Source: Marivivens sp. (GTDB lineage: Bacteria > Pseudomonadota > Alphaproteobacteria > Rhodobacterales > Rhodobacteraceae). Taken from it: DNA of 64,000 nt. The first letter of the stretch is position 1, and the number at the start of each line of letters is the position of its first letter. This document shows, in pieces, positions 45,966 through 54,657 of the stretch. The notes below the pieces were generated by a model, which made no database searches, had not been told where the DNA came from, and saw nothing but the letters and a program-made list of their open reading frames with translations. The position numbers were made by a program, and so were the translations under genes. Location: NCBI GenBank assembly GCA_017643845.1, contig JAEPMR010000010.1, positions 1 to 64,000 on the forward strand. Reading direction: 5' to 3'.

Positions 45966-47567
45966 TTATTCTGCGGGGGTGGCGGCTGCCTCGGATGCCG
46001 CGGGCACGCGGTTTCCAAAGGCCGTCATCCAGAGGTTGTAGCACATGATCAGCGCACCAGCGAGGTAAAGCACCCCACCAAGTCCACGTACGATGTACAT
46101 CGGAAGCTTGGCGCTCACGGTGTCGGCAAAGGAATTCACAAGGAACCCTTGCGCATCGACTTCACGCCACATCAGGCCTTCCATGATACCGGTCACCCAC
46201 ATCGAAGCGGCGTAAAGCACGATACCGATGGTCGCGAGCCAGAAGTGCCAGCTGACCAGACGCAGGCTGTAAAGGCGTTCCTTATTCCACAGGCGCGGCG
46301 TCAGGAAGTAGAGCGCTGCAAAAGTAATCATCCCATTCCAGCCAAGAGCACCGGAATGCACGTGACCAATGGTCCAGTCAGTGTAATGCGACAGTGAGTT
46401 AACCGCACGGATCGACATCATCGGCCCTTCAAACGTGGACATGCCGTAGAATCCGAGGCTGATCACCATCATGCGAATGATCGGGTCGGTGCGGATCTTG
46501 TCCCATGCACCCGAAAGCGTCATCAGACCGTTGATCATACCTCCCCAGCTGGGCATCCACAGGATCACCGAGAACACCATACCGAGAGTCGACGCCCAGT
46601 CAGGCAGCGCGGTGTAGTGAAGATGGTGCGGACCTGCCCAGATGTAGAGGAAGATCAGCGCCCAAAAGTGGATGATCGAGAGCTTATAGCTGAACACAGG
46701 CTTCTCGGCTTGCTTGGGCACGAAATAATACATCATCCCCAAGAAACCGGCGGTCAGGAAAAAGCCCACTGCATTGTGGCCGTACCACCACTGGGTCATC
46801 GCATCCTGCACACCCGCGAAAAGCTGAACTGAACGCGATCCGAAGATCGAGACTGGGACAGAGAGGTTATTGACCACATGCAGCAACGCCACCGTGACGA
46901 TGAAGCTCAGGAAAAACCAGTTCGCAACGTAGATATGTGGCTCTTTGCGCTTGATAATCGTGCCAAGGAAGACTGCCAGATAGGCAACCCAGACGATTGT
47001 GAGCCACAGGTCAACATACCATTCAGGTTCCGCATATTCCTTGGATTGCGTTGCCCCCATTAGATAGCCGGTCGCGGCGAGCACAATAAACAGGTTGTAG
47101 CCCCAGAATACGAACCAATGGAGGTTTCCACCCCACAGGCGCGCGGCACTGGTGCGCTGAACGATATAAAAGGACGTTGCAATCAAGGCGTTGCCGCCGA
47201 ACGCAAAAATCACCGCCGAGGTGTGCAGCGGACGCAACCGCCCGAAGTTGCCGTAGCCCTGCAGAAACTCGAAATTGAGCGCCGGAAAAGCAAGCTGGAA
47301 CGCGATGAAAACGCCAACCAGAAATCCGGCGACCCCCCAAAACGCGGTCGCTATGACACCCGCCCGAATTACGCCGTCGGCATAGCCCGTATCGGCAACT
47401 TTCGGCCCGTCACCTGCGGTTCGCACCGTCCAGATGAACAAGCCGGTCGCTACCGCCATCACGATCAGAGCATGTACCTGGTATGCCAGGTCACGAGCCC
47501 AGTTCGCGGCAAGTGCGGCAAGAAGGGCGATAATGCCCAATGCCGCAATCTTAATCCAATCCCACAT
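45966..47567 (-). CDS. ccoN: cbb3 cytochrome oxidase subunit I (catalytic)
   Basis: CcoN is the oxygen-reducing, proton-pumping subunit with haem b, haem b3 and CuB. The 533-residue protein has about 12-14 membrane helices and typical His-rich ligand segments: [38 protein letters not shown], and [16 protein letters not shown]. The operon is preceded by an FNR-type box 89 bp upstream and begins with this gene. cbb3 oxidases have high oxygen affinity, so the operon serves micro-oxic respiration. Confidence 0.97.
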   Translation of the reverse strand: MWDWIKIAALGIIALLAALAANWARDLAYQVHALIVMAVATGLFIWTVRTAGDGPKVADTGYADGVIRAGVIATAFWGVAGFLVGVFIAFQLAFPALNFEFLQGYGNFGRLRPLHTSAVIFAFGGNALIATSFYIVQRTSAARLWGGNLHWFVFWGYNLFIVLAATGYLMGATQSKEYAEPEWYVDLWLTIVWVAYLAVFLGTIIKRKEPHIYVANWFFLSFIVTVALLHVVNNLSVPVSIFGSRSVQLFAGVQDAMTQWWYGHNAVGFFLTAGFLGMMYYFVPKQAEKPVFSYKLSIIHFWALIFLYIWAGPHHLHYTALPDWASTLGMVFSVILWMPSWGGMINGLMTLSGAWDKIRTDPIIRMMVISLGFYGMSTFEGPMMSIRAVNSLSHYTDWTIGHVHSGALGWNGMITFAALYFLTPRLWNKERLYSLRLVSWHFWLATIGIVLYAASMWVTGIMEGLMWREVDAQGFLVNSFADTVSAKLPMYIVRGLGGVLYLAGALIMCYNLWMTAFGNRVPAASEAAATPAE

Positions 47568-47655
47568 GAGATCTGTCCCTTATTTTTCGGCTGGGCACAC
47601 GTCGCCCAGTCGTTCAGCTGTGGGTTGGGTTTCCCAAAACGCCCGCACCGCTGCC

Positions 47656-47669
47656 TTGATCCATGTCAA
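47656..47669. promoter_or_regulatory. FNR/FnrL-type box between ccoN and uspA
   Basis: TTGATCCATGTCAA matches TTGAT-N4-ATCAA with one mismatch (G for A). It lies 89 bp upstream of ccoN (minus) and 106 bp upstream of uspA (plus), so it could serve either or both divergent genes. The fnrL gene is nearby. Confidence 0.78.
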
Positions 47670-47774
47670 GTTTTTCCCAGCTAGCGTTTGCTAGGGATCG
47701 ATTATGAAAATTTCGGAACTGGTCGCGCGGCCCATATCACGGCGCAGTTGGCCGCTGGCCTTGGGAGAGTCCAA

Positions 47775-48611
47775 ATGACCTACAAGACAATCAGCATTGT
47801 CGTCACTGACGACAGCAGCGACGAAACCGCTCTGCGGTACGCTGCTGCTTTCGCCGAATCGCAAGATGCGCATCTAGACGTGCATTGCGTTGGCGTAGAC
47901 CCCGCCCGATATGAACCTCTACCTGCCGGCGCTGCCGCGGTCGTCCTTGAAACCGGCGCTGCCGAAGCCATGGAACAGGCGGAAAAACTCAGCGCTTGGG
48001 CCAAGGAAGTCCTGCCCAGAACGATGAACAAAGCCTCGGTCAATCCAGTTGTCATTCCACATCTGGGCCTTGATACGCTTGTTTCACGACAAACCAGATA
48101 TTCCGACCTGATTATTGCGAGCCAGCCTTATGGCAAACAGCGCAAGCCGCTTCAGGTTACCGTACTTGAGGCCGAGCTTTTTGGCACAGGTGCCCCGGTC
48201 CTGATGGTGCCGGAAGGCGCTGAATTTGGCAGCCTGGATCGCATTGTCGTCGGCTGGAACGAGAGCAGCGAATCCTTTGCCGCGATTCGCGGTGCGATGC
48301 CCCTGCTGCGAGCCGCCAGCCATGTGGACATAGTAATGGTCGATCCGCCTTCCCACTCACCGGAGCGCGCCGACCCGGGCGGTGCCATCTGCCTGATGCT
48401 CGCACGCCATGGTGTCAAAGCAGAGGTTTCGATCCTCGCCAAGACACTTCCCCGCGTTTCGGAGGTCATCGAGCGGTTTTCCGAGGAACACAACGGCTCA
48501 ATGATTGTCATGGGTGGCTATGGTCACTCGCGTTTCCGCGAGTCGATCCTGGGAGGCGCGACCCGCGACATGCTCGAGGGTGCCAAACGCCCGTTGCTAC
48601 TGGCCCACTAA
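47775..48611 (+). CDS. Tandem universal stress protein
   Basis: The 278-residue product has two Usp folds (about 1-140 and 145-278): TISIVVTDDSSDETALRYAAAFA begins the first, and RIVVGWNESSESFAAIRGAMPLL plus GSMIVMGGYGHSRFRESILGGATRDML (ATP-binding GGxGHS) forms the second. It is cytoplasmic and is commonly next to cco genes in Rhodobacteraceae. The ATG at 47775 has GGGAGAG before it. The first 29 codons of the longer open frame are not credible. It may be activated by the same FNR box. Confidence 0.88.
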   Translation: MTYKTISIVVTDDSSDETALRYAAAFAESQDAHLDVHCVGVDPARYEPLPAGAAAVVLETGAAEAMEQAEKLSAWAKEVLPRTMNKASVNPVVIPHLGLDTLVSRQTRYSDLIIASQPYGKQRKPLQVTVLEAELFGTGAPVLMVPEGAEFGSLDRIVVGWNESSESFAAIRGAMPLLRAASHVDIVMVDPPSHSPERADPGGAICLMLARHGVKAEVSILAKTLPRVSEVIERFSEEHNGSMIVMGGYGHSRFRESILGGATRDMLEGAKRPLLLAH

Positions 48612-48654
48612 ATTGCAGGACCGGCATAAAAACCTCTGGAAAAGCGCGGCTTGG

Positions 48655-49392
48655 TCAGGAGACCAGGCCACCGTCCATGTCGTCGCCGGTTTCAATCAAA
48701 AGGTCTTGGAAGTCGGGAACAACAATCCGCCGTTTCCCGTCCAGTTGGATGATACCTTCCCGCTTCAGAGCAGAGATCTGCCGACTGACTGTTTCAAGCG
48801 TCAGCCCCAGATAATCCGCCATCGCCTCTCGCGTCAGCGGAAGGTTTACCACAATCGGGCCAGACAAGGGCGCCATGCCGATCACCGATTCGCGACGGGC
48901 TATGATTGTAAGGAGGCTGGCAATTTTTTCTCGGGCGGTCTTGCGTCCCAGAACGAGCATCCATTCCCGCGCGGCGTCCAACTCGTCGAGGGTCATGTCC
49001 AAAAGCCTTTCGGACACATGCGGTGTCGTAGTCAACAACTCCTCAAACGGTTTCCGGCGGAAACAGCACAAGGTCACGTCACTCACTGCCGTAACATCAT
49101 AAGGCGACGTCGCACGACCGGGACGACCGATGAAATCCGACGGCAGGAGAAGCCCCACCATCTGTGTTCGGCCATCCTCCAGCGTCTGGCTCAATGTCGC
49201 CACCCCGGCCACCACAGACGCCACAAAAGGCATTTCGTCGTCCGCCCAGGCAATCGTCTGCCCAGGCTCGTAGTTCCTGTAGTACTTGATCTGCTCAAGC
49301 CGCTCGAGCTCGTCCGCGTCACAGCGCGCACAAACGGCCCGATGCCGAATAGGGCATTCACTACAATCAGCTTTCGCCATCAAAAGCGCCAT
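48655..49392 (-). CDS. fnrL: Oxygen-sensing Crp/Fnr regulator FnrL
   Basis: FnrL is the [4Fe-4S] sensor that activates micro-oxic and anaerobic genes in Rhodobacterales. The 245-residue product has the N-terminal Cys cluster C10, C13, C21 and C24, another Cys pair (LCCF) near 120, a cyclic-nucleotide-binding-like fold, and a C-terminal HTH with LTREAMADYLGLTLETVSRQISALKREG, in which E-x-x-S-R recognises TTGAT. The ATG at 49390-49392 begins near the Cys cluster; a longer open frame is unlikely. It faces hemN across 77 bp, in which I see no FNR box. Confidence 0.94.
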   Translation of the reverse strand: MALLMAKADCSECPIRHRAVCARCDADELERLEQIKYYRNYEPGQTIAWADDEMPFVASVVAGVATLSQTLEDGRTQMVGLLLPSDFIGRPGRATSPYDVTAVSDVTLCCFRRKPFEELLTTTPHVSERLLDMTLDELDAAREWMLVLGRKTAREKIASLLTIIARRESVIGMAPLSGPIVVNLPLTREAMADYLGLTLETVSRQISALKREGIIQLDGKRRIVVPDFQDLLIETGDDMDGGLVS

Positions 49393-49469
49393 TCGACCCC
49401 ACAAAATGCAACTATTGAAATCCCCGGCACCGCCGGTTGTTTTCTGCAAGTTAACGGATCACAATTCCA

Positions 49470-50825
49470 ATGACCACTCAAAGCGAACTCCGCGATCTCG
49501 GACTTTTTGACGCCCGTGTCCCGCGCTACACATCCTATCCGCCTGCCAACCATTTCTCAGAGGCCACCGACCCTGAACTGACAGCGCAGTGGCTCTCTGC
49601 TGTTCCGGTCAAGGGGCGCGTTTCGCTTTACGTCCATATCCCCTACTGCCGCCGTCTTTGCTGGTTTTGCGCCTGCCGGACCCAAGGCACCTCAACCAAC
49701 CGACCTCTCGTTCCCTATCTGGAACAAGTCGCGAAAGAATTTGCGATCGTCGACCAATATTTGCCGAAAGATGTCCGCGTCAGCCATATCCACCTCGGCG
49801 GTGGCACACCGACAATCCTCGACCCCGAACTGATCGAGCAACTCGGCTCAATTGTGAACACCTTCCGTCCGAAAGATGATGATCTGGAATTCTCGGTCGA
49901 AATCGACCCGACCGAAGTTGATCAGGCTCGCATAGACGCCCTTCGGAACATTGGAATGACCCGTGCCTCAATCGGCGTTCAGGATTTTGACCCGCTTGTG
50001 CAAAACTCGATCGGCAGAGAACAGAGCTACGAAGACACGCGCAACGTCGTCAACATGCTGCGTGCGGCTGGTGTTACGTCATTGAACATGGATATTCTCT
50101 ATGGCCTGCCTCACCAGACCCGTGCGAGGCTGACCGACTCAGTTCAAAAGGTTCTGTCACTCTCGCCGGATCGTGTCGCGCTCTACGGTTATGCCCATGT
50201 TCCATGGATGGCAAAGCGGCAAGTGATGATCCCGAGCGAGGCCCTCCCCCATGCAGAGGACCGCCTTAAGCTGTTCGAAACCGCACGGAAACTTTTCGTA
50301 TGGGACGGCTACGAAGAAATCGGCATCGACCATTACGCCCGCCCCGAAGATAGTCTGGCTATCGCCGCACGTCAGGGAACTATGCGGCGAAATTTCCAAG
50401 GCTACACCGAAGACAGTGCAGAAGTCCTGATTGGTTTTGGCGCGTCCGCTATTTCCCGTTACCCGCAAGGGTACGCTCAAAACCACTCGACATCGTCACG
50501 CTATGCAGCCGCAATCGAGGCAGGTTCACTTGCGACGGCGCGGGGCCATGCCATGACCCGAGATGATCTGTTGCGCGGTGCCATGATCGACGATCTGATG
50601 TGCCAGTTCGAATTGGACACGGAGGCACTCGCTCATCGCTTTGGCACAACGCAGCTCGCTATCTTCGACATGACGGAATCACTCCGGCACCGCTTCGCAG
50701 ACTACATCGACGTCAAAGGCAGCAAAATTCGCCTGATCAAAGACGCGCGCCTGATCGCGCGCCTCGCGGCTCAAGAGATCGACGCCTATTTAATGCCCGA
50801 CGGGCGGCATAGTCGCGCAATGTAA
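49470..50825 (+). CDS. hemN: Oxygen-independent coproporphyrinogen III oxidase
   Basis: HemN is a radical-SAM enzyme that makes protoporphyrinogen IX from coproporphyrinogen III without oxygen. The 451-residue product has the radical-SAM site C60-x3-C64-x2-C67, with an extra C69, then HLGGGTPTIL, EIDPTEVD, NMDILYGLPHQT, and YEEIGIDHYARPEDSLA, the genuine HemN-type pattern rather than HemW. The position beside FnrL and the cbb3 cluster fits supply of haem under low oxygen. Confidence 0.95.
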   Translation: MTTQSELRDLGLFDARVPRYTSYPPANHFSEATDPELTAQWLSAVPVKGRVSLYVHIPYCRRLCWFCACRTQGTSTNRPLVPYLEQVAKEFAIVDQYLPKDVRVSHIHLGGGTPTILDPELIEQLGSIVNTFRPKDDDLEFSVEIDPTEVDQARIDALRNIGMTRASIGVQDFDPLVQNSIGREQSYEDTRNVVNMLRAAGVTSLNMDILYGLPHQTRARLTDSVQKVLSLSPDRVALYGYAHVPWMAKRQVMIPSEALPHAEDRLKLFETARKLFVWDGYEEIGIDHYARPEDSLAIAARQGTMRRNFQGYTEDSAEVLIGFGASAISRYPQGYAQNHSTSSRYAAAIEAGSLATARGHAMTRDDLLRGAMIDDLMCQFELDTEALAHRFGTTQLAIFDMTESLRHRFADYIDVKGSKIRLIKDARLIARLAAQEIDAYLMPDGRHSRAM

Positions 50826-50914
50826 CACGTTTCGGGGACATCCACATGCTTCCCCCTTTTATTCGGCCTTTGTTCCTTATATGACGCGCCCGTCTCAATG
50901 AAGGAGCAAAGCCA

Positions 50915-51937
50915 ATGGGCTACAAAGTCGTCGTCGTCGGCGCCACCGGTAATGTGGGCCGCGAAATGCTGAACATCCTCGCCGAGCGCGAGTTTCCTGT
51001 GGACGAGATCGCTGCGCTGGCCAGCCGAAAATCTCTCGGCACCGAAGTCAGCTTTGGCGACAAGACACTCAAAACCCAGGATCTCGATGCGTTCGATTTT
51101 GCAGGCTGGGACATGGCGCTGTTTGCAATCGGTTCTGATGCAACAAAAACCTACGCGCCAAAGGCGGCCGCTGCAGGCTGTGTTGTCATCGACAACTCCT
51201 CGCTCTACCGCTACGATCCCGACGTTCCGTTGATCGTTCCCGAAGTGAACGCCGATGCTATCCACGGCTATTCCAAGAAGAACATCATCGCCAATCCGAA
51301 TTGCTCGACCGCTCAGATGGTTGTCGCTCTCAAGCCGTTGCACGACCGCGCCAAAATCAAGCGCGTCGTCGTTTCGACCTATCAGTCCGTTTCCGGCTCA
51401 GGCAAAGAAGCGATTGACGAGCTGTGGGACCAGACCAAAGGCATGTACGTGCCGGGCCAGGAAGTCGCGCCGTCGGTTTACCCCAAACAAATCGCCTTCA
51501 ACGTGATTCCGCATATCGACGTATTCCTCGACGACGGATCCACGAAGGAGGAGTGGAAAATGGTCGCCGAGACCAAGAAGATTGTCGATCCTTCAATCAA
51601 GGTCACCGCAACCTGCGTTCGGGTCCCTGTGTTCGTCGGTCACTCCGAAGCCATCAACATCGAATTCGAGGACTTCCTTGATGAGGAGGAGGCTCGTGAC
51701 ATCCTGCGCGAAGCACCCGGCATCATGGTAATCGACAAGCGGGAAAACGGTGGATACGCCACTCCAGTCGAATGTGTAGGTGATTTTGCGACGTTTATCA
51801 GCCGCATTCGTCAGGACAGCACAATCGAGAACGGGATCAATCTCTGGTGTGTGTCGGACAACCTCCGTAAAGGCGCTGCTCTGAACGCTGTTCAGATCGC
51901 TGAGGTACTCGGGCAGCGCGTGCTGAAGAAGGGCTAA
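50915..51937 (+). CDS. asd: Aspartate-semialdehyde dehydrogenase
   Basis: Asd reduces beta-aspartyl phosphate to aspartate semialdehyde for synthesis of lysine, methionine, threonine and diaminopimelate. The 340-residue product has the NADP motif VVVVGATGNVGREML at the start, active-site Cys C130 in NPNCSTAQMV, VVSTYQSVSGSGKEAIDEL, and RVPVFVGHSEAINIEF with the catalytic His. AAGGAG precedes the ATG. A clear terminator follows 23 bp after the stop. Confidence 0.96.
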   Translation: MGYKVVVVGATGNVGREMLNILAEREFPVDEIAALASRKSLGTEVSFGDKTLKTQDLDAFDFAGWDMALFAIGSDATKTYAPKAAAAGCVVIDNSSLYRYDPDVPLIVPEVNADAIHGYSKKNIIANPNCSTAQMVVALKPLHDRAKIKRVVVSTYQSVSGSGKEAIDELWDQTKGMYVPGQEVAPSVYPKQIAFNVIPHIDVFLDDGSTKEEWKMVAETKKIVDPSIKVTATCVRVPVFVGHSEAINIEFEDFLDEEEARDILREAPGIMVIDKRENGGYATPVECVGDFATFISRIRQDSTIENGINLWCVSDNLRKGAALNAVQIAEVLGQRVLKKG

Positions 51938-51960
51938 ACCGCCTCGAGCCGATCTAAGAG

Positions 51961-51987
51961 AACGCCCGCCATCTGGCGGGCGTTTTT
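51961..51987 (+). terminator. Rho-independent terminator after asd
   Basis: AACGCCCGCC (51961-51970), loop ATCT, GGCGGGCGTT (51975-51984) and a short T-run form a strong hairpin terminator. Confidence 0.9.
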
Positions 51988-52115
51988 GATTCTATTCGAG
52001 CGGTTGACAAGCGCAAAAAACACGTAAAAGGAGAAATATCCCCAGATTATCCTTGGCAAAATCCCACTGATCAGCACTGCAATCTGGAATTTTCTCGGTT
52101 TTTTTACACCTTTAG

Positions 52116-52121
52116 TATAAT
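52116..52121 (+). promoter_or_regulatory. Candidate -10 element TATAAT
   Basis: A perfect TATAAT lies in an AT-rich stretch 200 bp before the short ORF. A fitting -35 hexamer is not obvious at 17 bp (TTCTCG-like), so only the -10 part is supported; start of transcription would be near 52128. Confidence 0.35.
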
Positions 52122-52243
52122 TTTAGATACGTCTGATGCTCTTAGGAGCCTTTTGGCACAAAGACAGCACCAGCAAGTCTCGGCTAGGTTGATGACGTGA
52201 GATGGTCTCCCCCAACCCGGATCAGATCACAACCCAACCTAAG

Positions 52244-52302
52244 TCCCGGGCTGACTGTAAGCCCCCCAATTTTCCCTGCTGGCGAGCAGGTAGCCCGGGA
52301 CA
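52244..52302 (+). ncRNA. Structured C-rich leader hairpin (unclassified)
   Basis: GTCCCGGGCT (52244-52253) pairs perfectly with AGCCCGGGAC (52293-52302); inside it CCTGCT (52276-52281), loop GGCG, and AGCAGG (52286-52291) form a second stem. The left internal loop contains a run of six C, and CTCCCCC occurs upstream near 52208-52214. Exposed C-runs can pair with purine-rich ribosome sites, as in some alphaproteobacterial small RNAs. It lies 20 bp before the short ORF and may control it or be a separate RNA. Confidence 0.45.
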
Positions 52303-52322
52303 GAATAAATTGGAACTGAGTG

Positions 52323-52436
52323 ATGTCTTTGCTCAAGAAAGCACGTGAGGGAAGGATTTCGGCCCTCGAGACTTTGGCAGCACGTCCCCTGAAGACAATC
52401 GTCAGACGGGGCAACCTCCGGCTGATCAAAGCTTAA
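52323..52436 (+). CDS. Possible small basic protein of 37 residues
   Basis: An ORF begins at ATG 52323 with GGAACTGAG upstream and ends at TAA 52434-52436. The product is basic and amphipathic: MSLLKKAREGRI, then ALETLAARPLK, and RRGNLRLIKA (about ten Lys/Arg to two or three acids). A strong terminator starts 23 bp after the stop, and the ORF fits exactly between hairpin and terminator. Third-position GC is lower than in neighbouring genes, so coding is not sure. No family is recognised; binding to RNA or a membrane surface would be guesses. Confidence 0.42.
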   Translation: MSLLKKAREGRISALETLAARPLKTIVRRGNLRLIKA

Positions 52437-52458
52437 CCCCTACTTAAAGAATTAAGAT

Positions 52459-52488
52459 AAGGGTCGCATCGCTGATGCGGCCCTTCTT
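52459..52488 (+). terminator. Rho-independent terminator after the short ORF
   Basis: AAGGGTCGCATC (52459-52470), loop GCT, and GATGCGGCCCTT (52474-52485) form a 12-bp stem with one G-U pair, followed by CTTTTAT. It may also act on the convergent carbonic anhydrase mRNA, whose stop is at 52489-52491. Confidence 0.85.
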
Positions 52489-53139
52489 TTATGACACTGT
52501 TTCAAAACGTCCCGTTTCCGGGTGGTAGCATTCCACCGTTCCCTCACCGATATCATTCCAGAGTCCGTGAAGGCTCATCATTTCACTCTCAACGGCCTCT
52601 TTGACGAACGGGAACGTCATCAGATTTTCGAGAGAAACAAGAACCGCTTCTTTCTCAAGCGCGTCGCATCGCTCCTGATCATCGCCTTCCGGCAATCTGT
52701 CGAACCCGGGGCGCAGAATATCCATCCACCGCCCAATAAAGCTCGTTTTCTTGTCGAGCTCAGGCGCGCGCCCGGAGCACATTTCATAACACCCTTTCAC
52801 GCCACCGCAGCTCGAATGTCCGAGCACGATTAGATGCGCGACCTTCAGTGCATTTACGGCGTATTCCACGGCGGCCGAGGTCCCGTGGTATTCGCCATCG
52901 GGGTTATAGGGAGGTACGAGGCTCGCAATATTTCGGTGAATAAAAAATTCACCCTGATCCGCCCCAAAAATCGACGTTACATGCACACGGCTGTCGCAGC
53001 ATGAAATCACCATCGCACGCGGATGTTGTCCGATCTCCGCGAGGCGTTTGTACCATGCTCTATTGTCCGAGTAATTCGTCGCCCTCCATCCCAGATAGCG
53101 TTTTGCCAGATAGTCGGGGAGGGGCTTGGCATTTTTCAT
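52489..53139 (-). CDS. Beta-class carbonic anhydrase
   Basis: The enzyme interconverts carbon dioxide and bicarbonate with a Zn ion. The 216-residue product has the Zn ligands and dyad in SCCDSRVHV (C48 with D49 and R51) and in HSSCGGVKG (H108 and C111), with HRNIASLVPP in between; it is of beta class. It is cytoplasmic and supplies bicarbonate for biosynthesis or pH balance. It is divergent from the aminopeptidase gene with a 138-bp gap and convergent with the short ORF. Confidence 0.94.
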   Translation of the reverse strand: MKNAKPLPDYLAKRYLGWRATNYSDNRAWYKRLAEIGQHPRAMVISCCDSRVHVTSIFGADQGEFFIHRNIASLVPPYNPDGEYHGTSAAVEYAVNALKVAHLIVLGHSSCGGVKGCYEMCSGRAPELDKKTSFIGRWMDILRPGFDRLPEGDDQERCDALEKEAVLVSLENLMTFPFVKEAVESEMMSLHGLWNDIGEGTVECYHPETGRFETVS

Positions 53140-53277
53140 CTTTTGATCCGTTTATTGTCCCTACTGGATTGATACGCAGCTTTCATGGGAATTTCGAGTG
53201 CTTTCCCTTTGTGCTTGCCTCTTGCGGCCACTTATTGCGGCGCTACTCTGCAACCGAACAAAATAAATAGGCTCATC

Positions 53278-54657
53278 ATGACCGTCAGCTTTGCCGCCCC
53301 TTCCGATAGGGATATTCCACTCCATGCCGTCGCCCCCGCTGATCTGGAATCCCTGCTCGATGGGCTCCCGCCTGCACAATCCACATGGGCACGGGCGAAC
53401 GGCTACGCCGCGAAGCTCGGCCAGACCATCGCAATCCCCGGCATTGACGGCAAAATCGCCTGTGCAATCGTCGGCGTCGGTGATGCAAAATCTCGGCGGC
53501 GGACTCGGTTCGGAACGGCACGCGCCGCTTCCCAATTGCCAGCAGGCACCTATGCGATCAGCGCTGGCGCAAGTCCCGCACTTCGCGCCGAAATCGCTCT
53601 GGGCTGGCTCATGGAGTCTTATCGCTTTTCTCGTTATCGCGACCAAGATCAGCCAAAGGCGCGGCTGGCTCGTCCCGATGGGATCGATTGGGAGAGGATC
53701 GAAGCGATTGCTACAGGAGAATACCTGACACGCGATCTGATCAATACGCCCGCATCAGATATGGGGCCAGATGCCCTCGAAGGGGCGGCACGTGATCTTG
53801 CGGAAAAATTCTCTGCCGAAATCTCGGTCATCACCGGCGACGAACTTCTGTCGCAGAACTTCCCCCTCATTCATACCGTCGGTCGCGCCTCAACCCGCGC
53901 ACCCCGCCTTATCGACATGACCTGGGGCAATTCCGGTCCGTCAATCGTTCTGGTCGGGAAAGGTGTCTGTTTTGACACGGGCGGTCTTAACATCAAGCCA
54001 AACTCTTCGATGGGACTGATGAAAAAGGACATGGGCGGCGCAGCCACCGTCCTTGGTTTGGCGCATATGATTATGTCTCTGAACTTGAATATCCGACTGA
54101 GAGTACTGATCCCCGCAGTGGAAAACAGTATTTCCGGCAATGCATTCCGCCCGCAGGACATTCTGAACTCTCGCAAGGGATTGACCGTCGAGATCAACAA
54201 CACAGACGCTGAAGGGCGCCTTGTTCTAGCCGATGCGCTGGCACTCGCTGATGAGGCAAAACCCGATCTGGTAATCTCTATGGCCACGCTCACGGGCGCA
54301 GCCCGCGTCGCGGTCGGAGGTGACATCGCCCCCTTCTTCACGGATGAAGACCAGATCGCCGCAAAAATTAGCGCAGCAGGCGCGGCGGCCCTTGATCCGG
54401 TCTGGCGCCTCCCCCTCCACCCTGCCTATGAGGCCATGATCGAGCCGGGCATCGCTGACCTCGACAATGCTCCGTCCGGTGGGCAAGGCGGCGCAATTAC
54501 CGCCGCGCTTTTCCTGCGCCGGTTTGTAACTGCATCCTACGTTCATTTCGACATCTACGGCTGGCAGCAGGCCGCTGCACCCGCCCGCCCGAAGGGTGGC
54601 ATAGGCCAAGGTGCCCGCGCACTCCTCGAAGCCTTGCCGAGCCTGCTTGACGCGTGA
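53278..54657 (+). CDS. M17-family leucyl aminopeptidase-like enzyme
   Basis: The 459-residue product belongs to the M17 cytosol aminopeptidases with two metal ions. VGKGVCFDTGGLNIKPNSSMGLMKKDMGGAA carries a Lys and Asp ligand, and NTDAEGRLVLADALALA the Asp-Glu-Arg site, all intact. The N-terminal domain is short. I use the ATG at 53278, where the conserved MTVSFAAP begins; the frame is open from 53185. The product would release N-terminal residues from peptides. It overlaps the next gene by GTGA. Confidence 0.92.
   Translation: MTVSFAAPSDRDIPLHAVAPADLESLLDGLPPAQSTWARANGYAAKLGQTIAIPGIDGKIACAIVGVGDAKSRRRTRFGTARAASQLPAGTYAISAGASPALRAEIALGWLMESYRFSRYRDQDQPKARLARPDGIDWERIEAIATGEYLTRDLINTPASDMGPDALEGAARDLAEKFSAEISVITGDELLSQNFPLIHTVGRASTRAPRLIDMTWGNSGPSIVLVGKGVCFDTGGLNIKPNSSMGLMKKDMGGAATVLGLAHMIMSLNLNIRLRVLIPAVENSISGNAFRPQDILNSRKGLTVEINNTDAEGRLVLADALALADEAKPDLVISMATLTGAARVAVGGDIAPFFTDEDQIAAKISAAGAAALDPVWRLPLHPAYEAMIEPGIADLDNAPSGGQGGAITAALFLRRFVTASYVHFDIYGWQQAAAPARPKGGIGQGARALLEALPSLLDA

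Larger units (their letters stand above)
51988..52488. other. Gene-poor region between asd and carbonic anhydrase
   Basis: About 500 bp lie between the asd terminator and the convergent carbonic anhydrase. The first 140 bp are AT-rich and contain TATAAT at 52116-52121. After it come C-rich sequences, a long hairpin at 52244-52302, a possible 37-codon ORF (52323-52436) and a strong terminator (52459-52485), so an independent plus-strand transcript of about 330-370 nt is likely. An 18-codon ORF (52136-52192) is also open but has no clear ribosome site. I cannot assign this RNA to a known family. Confidence 0.6.

Noticed and set aside
52136-52192. 18-codon ORF in the leader after asd
   Set aside because: No convincing ribosome site and no sign of coding; kept only as part of the leader description.
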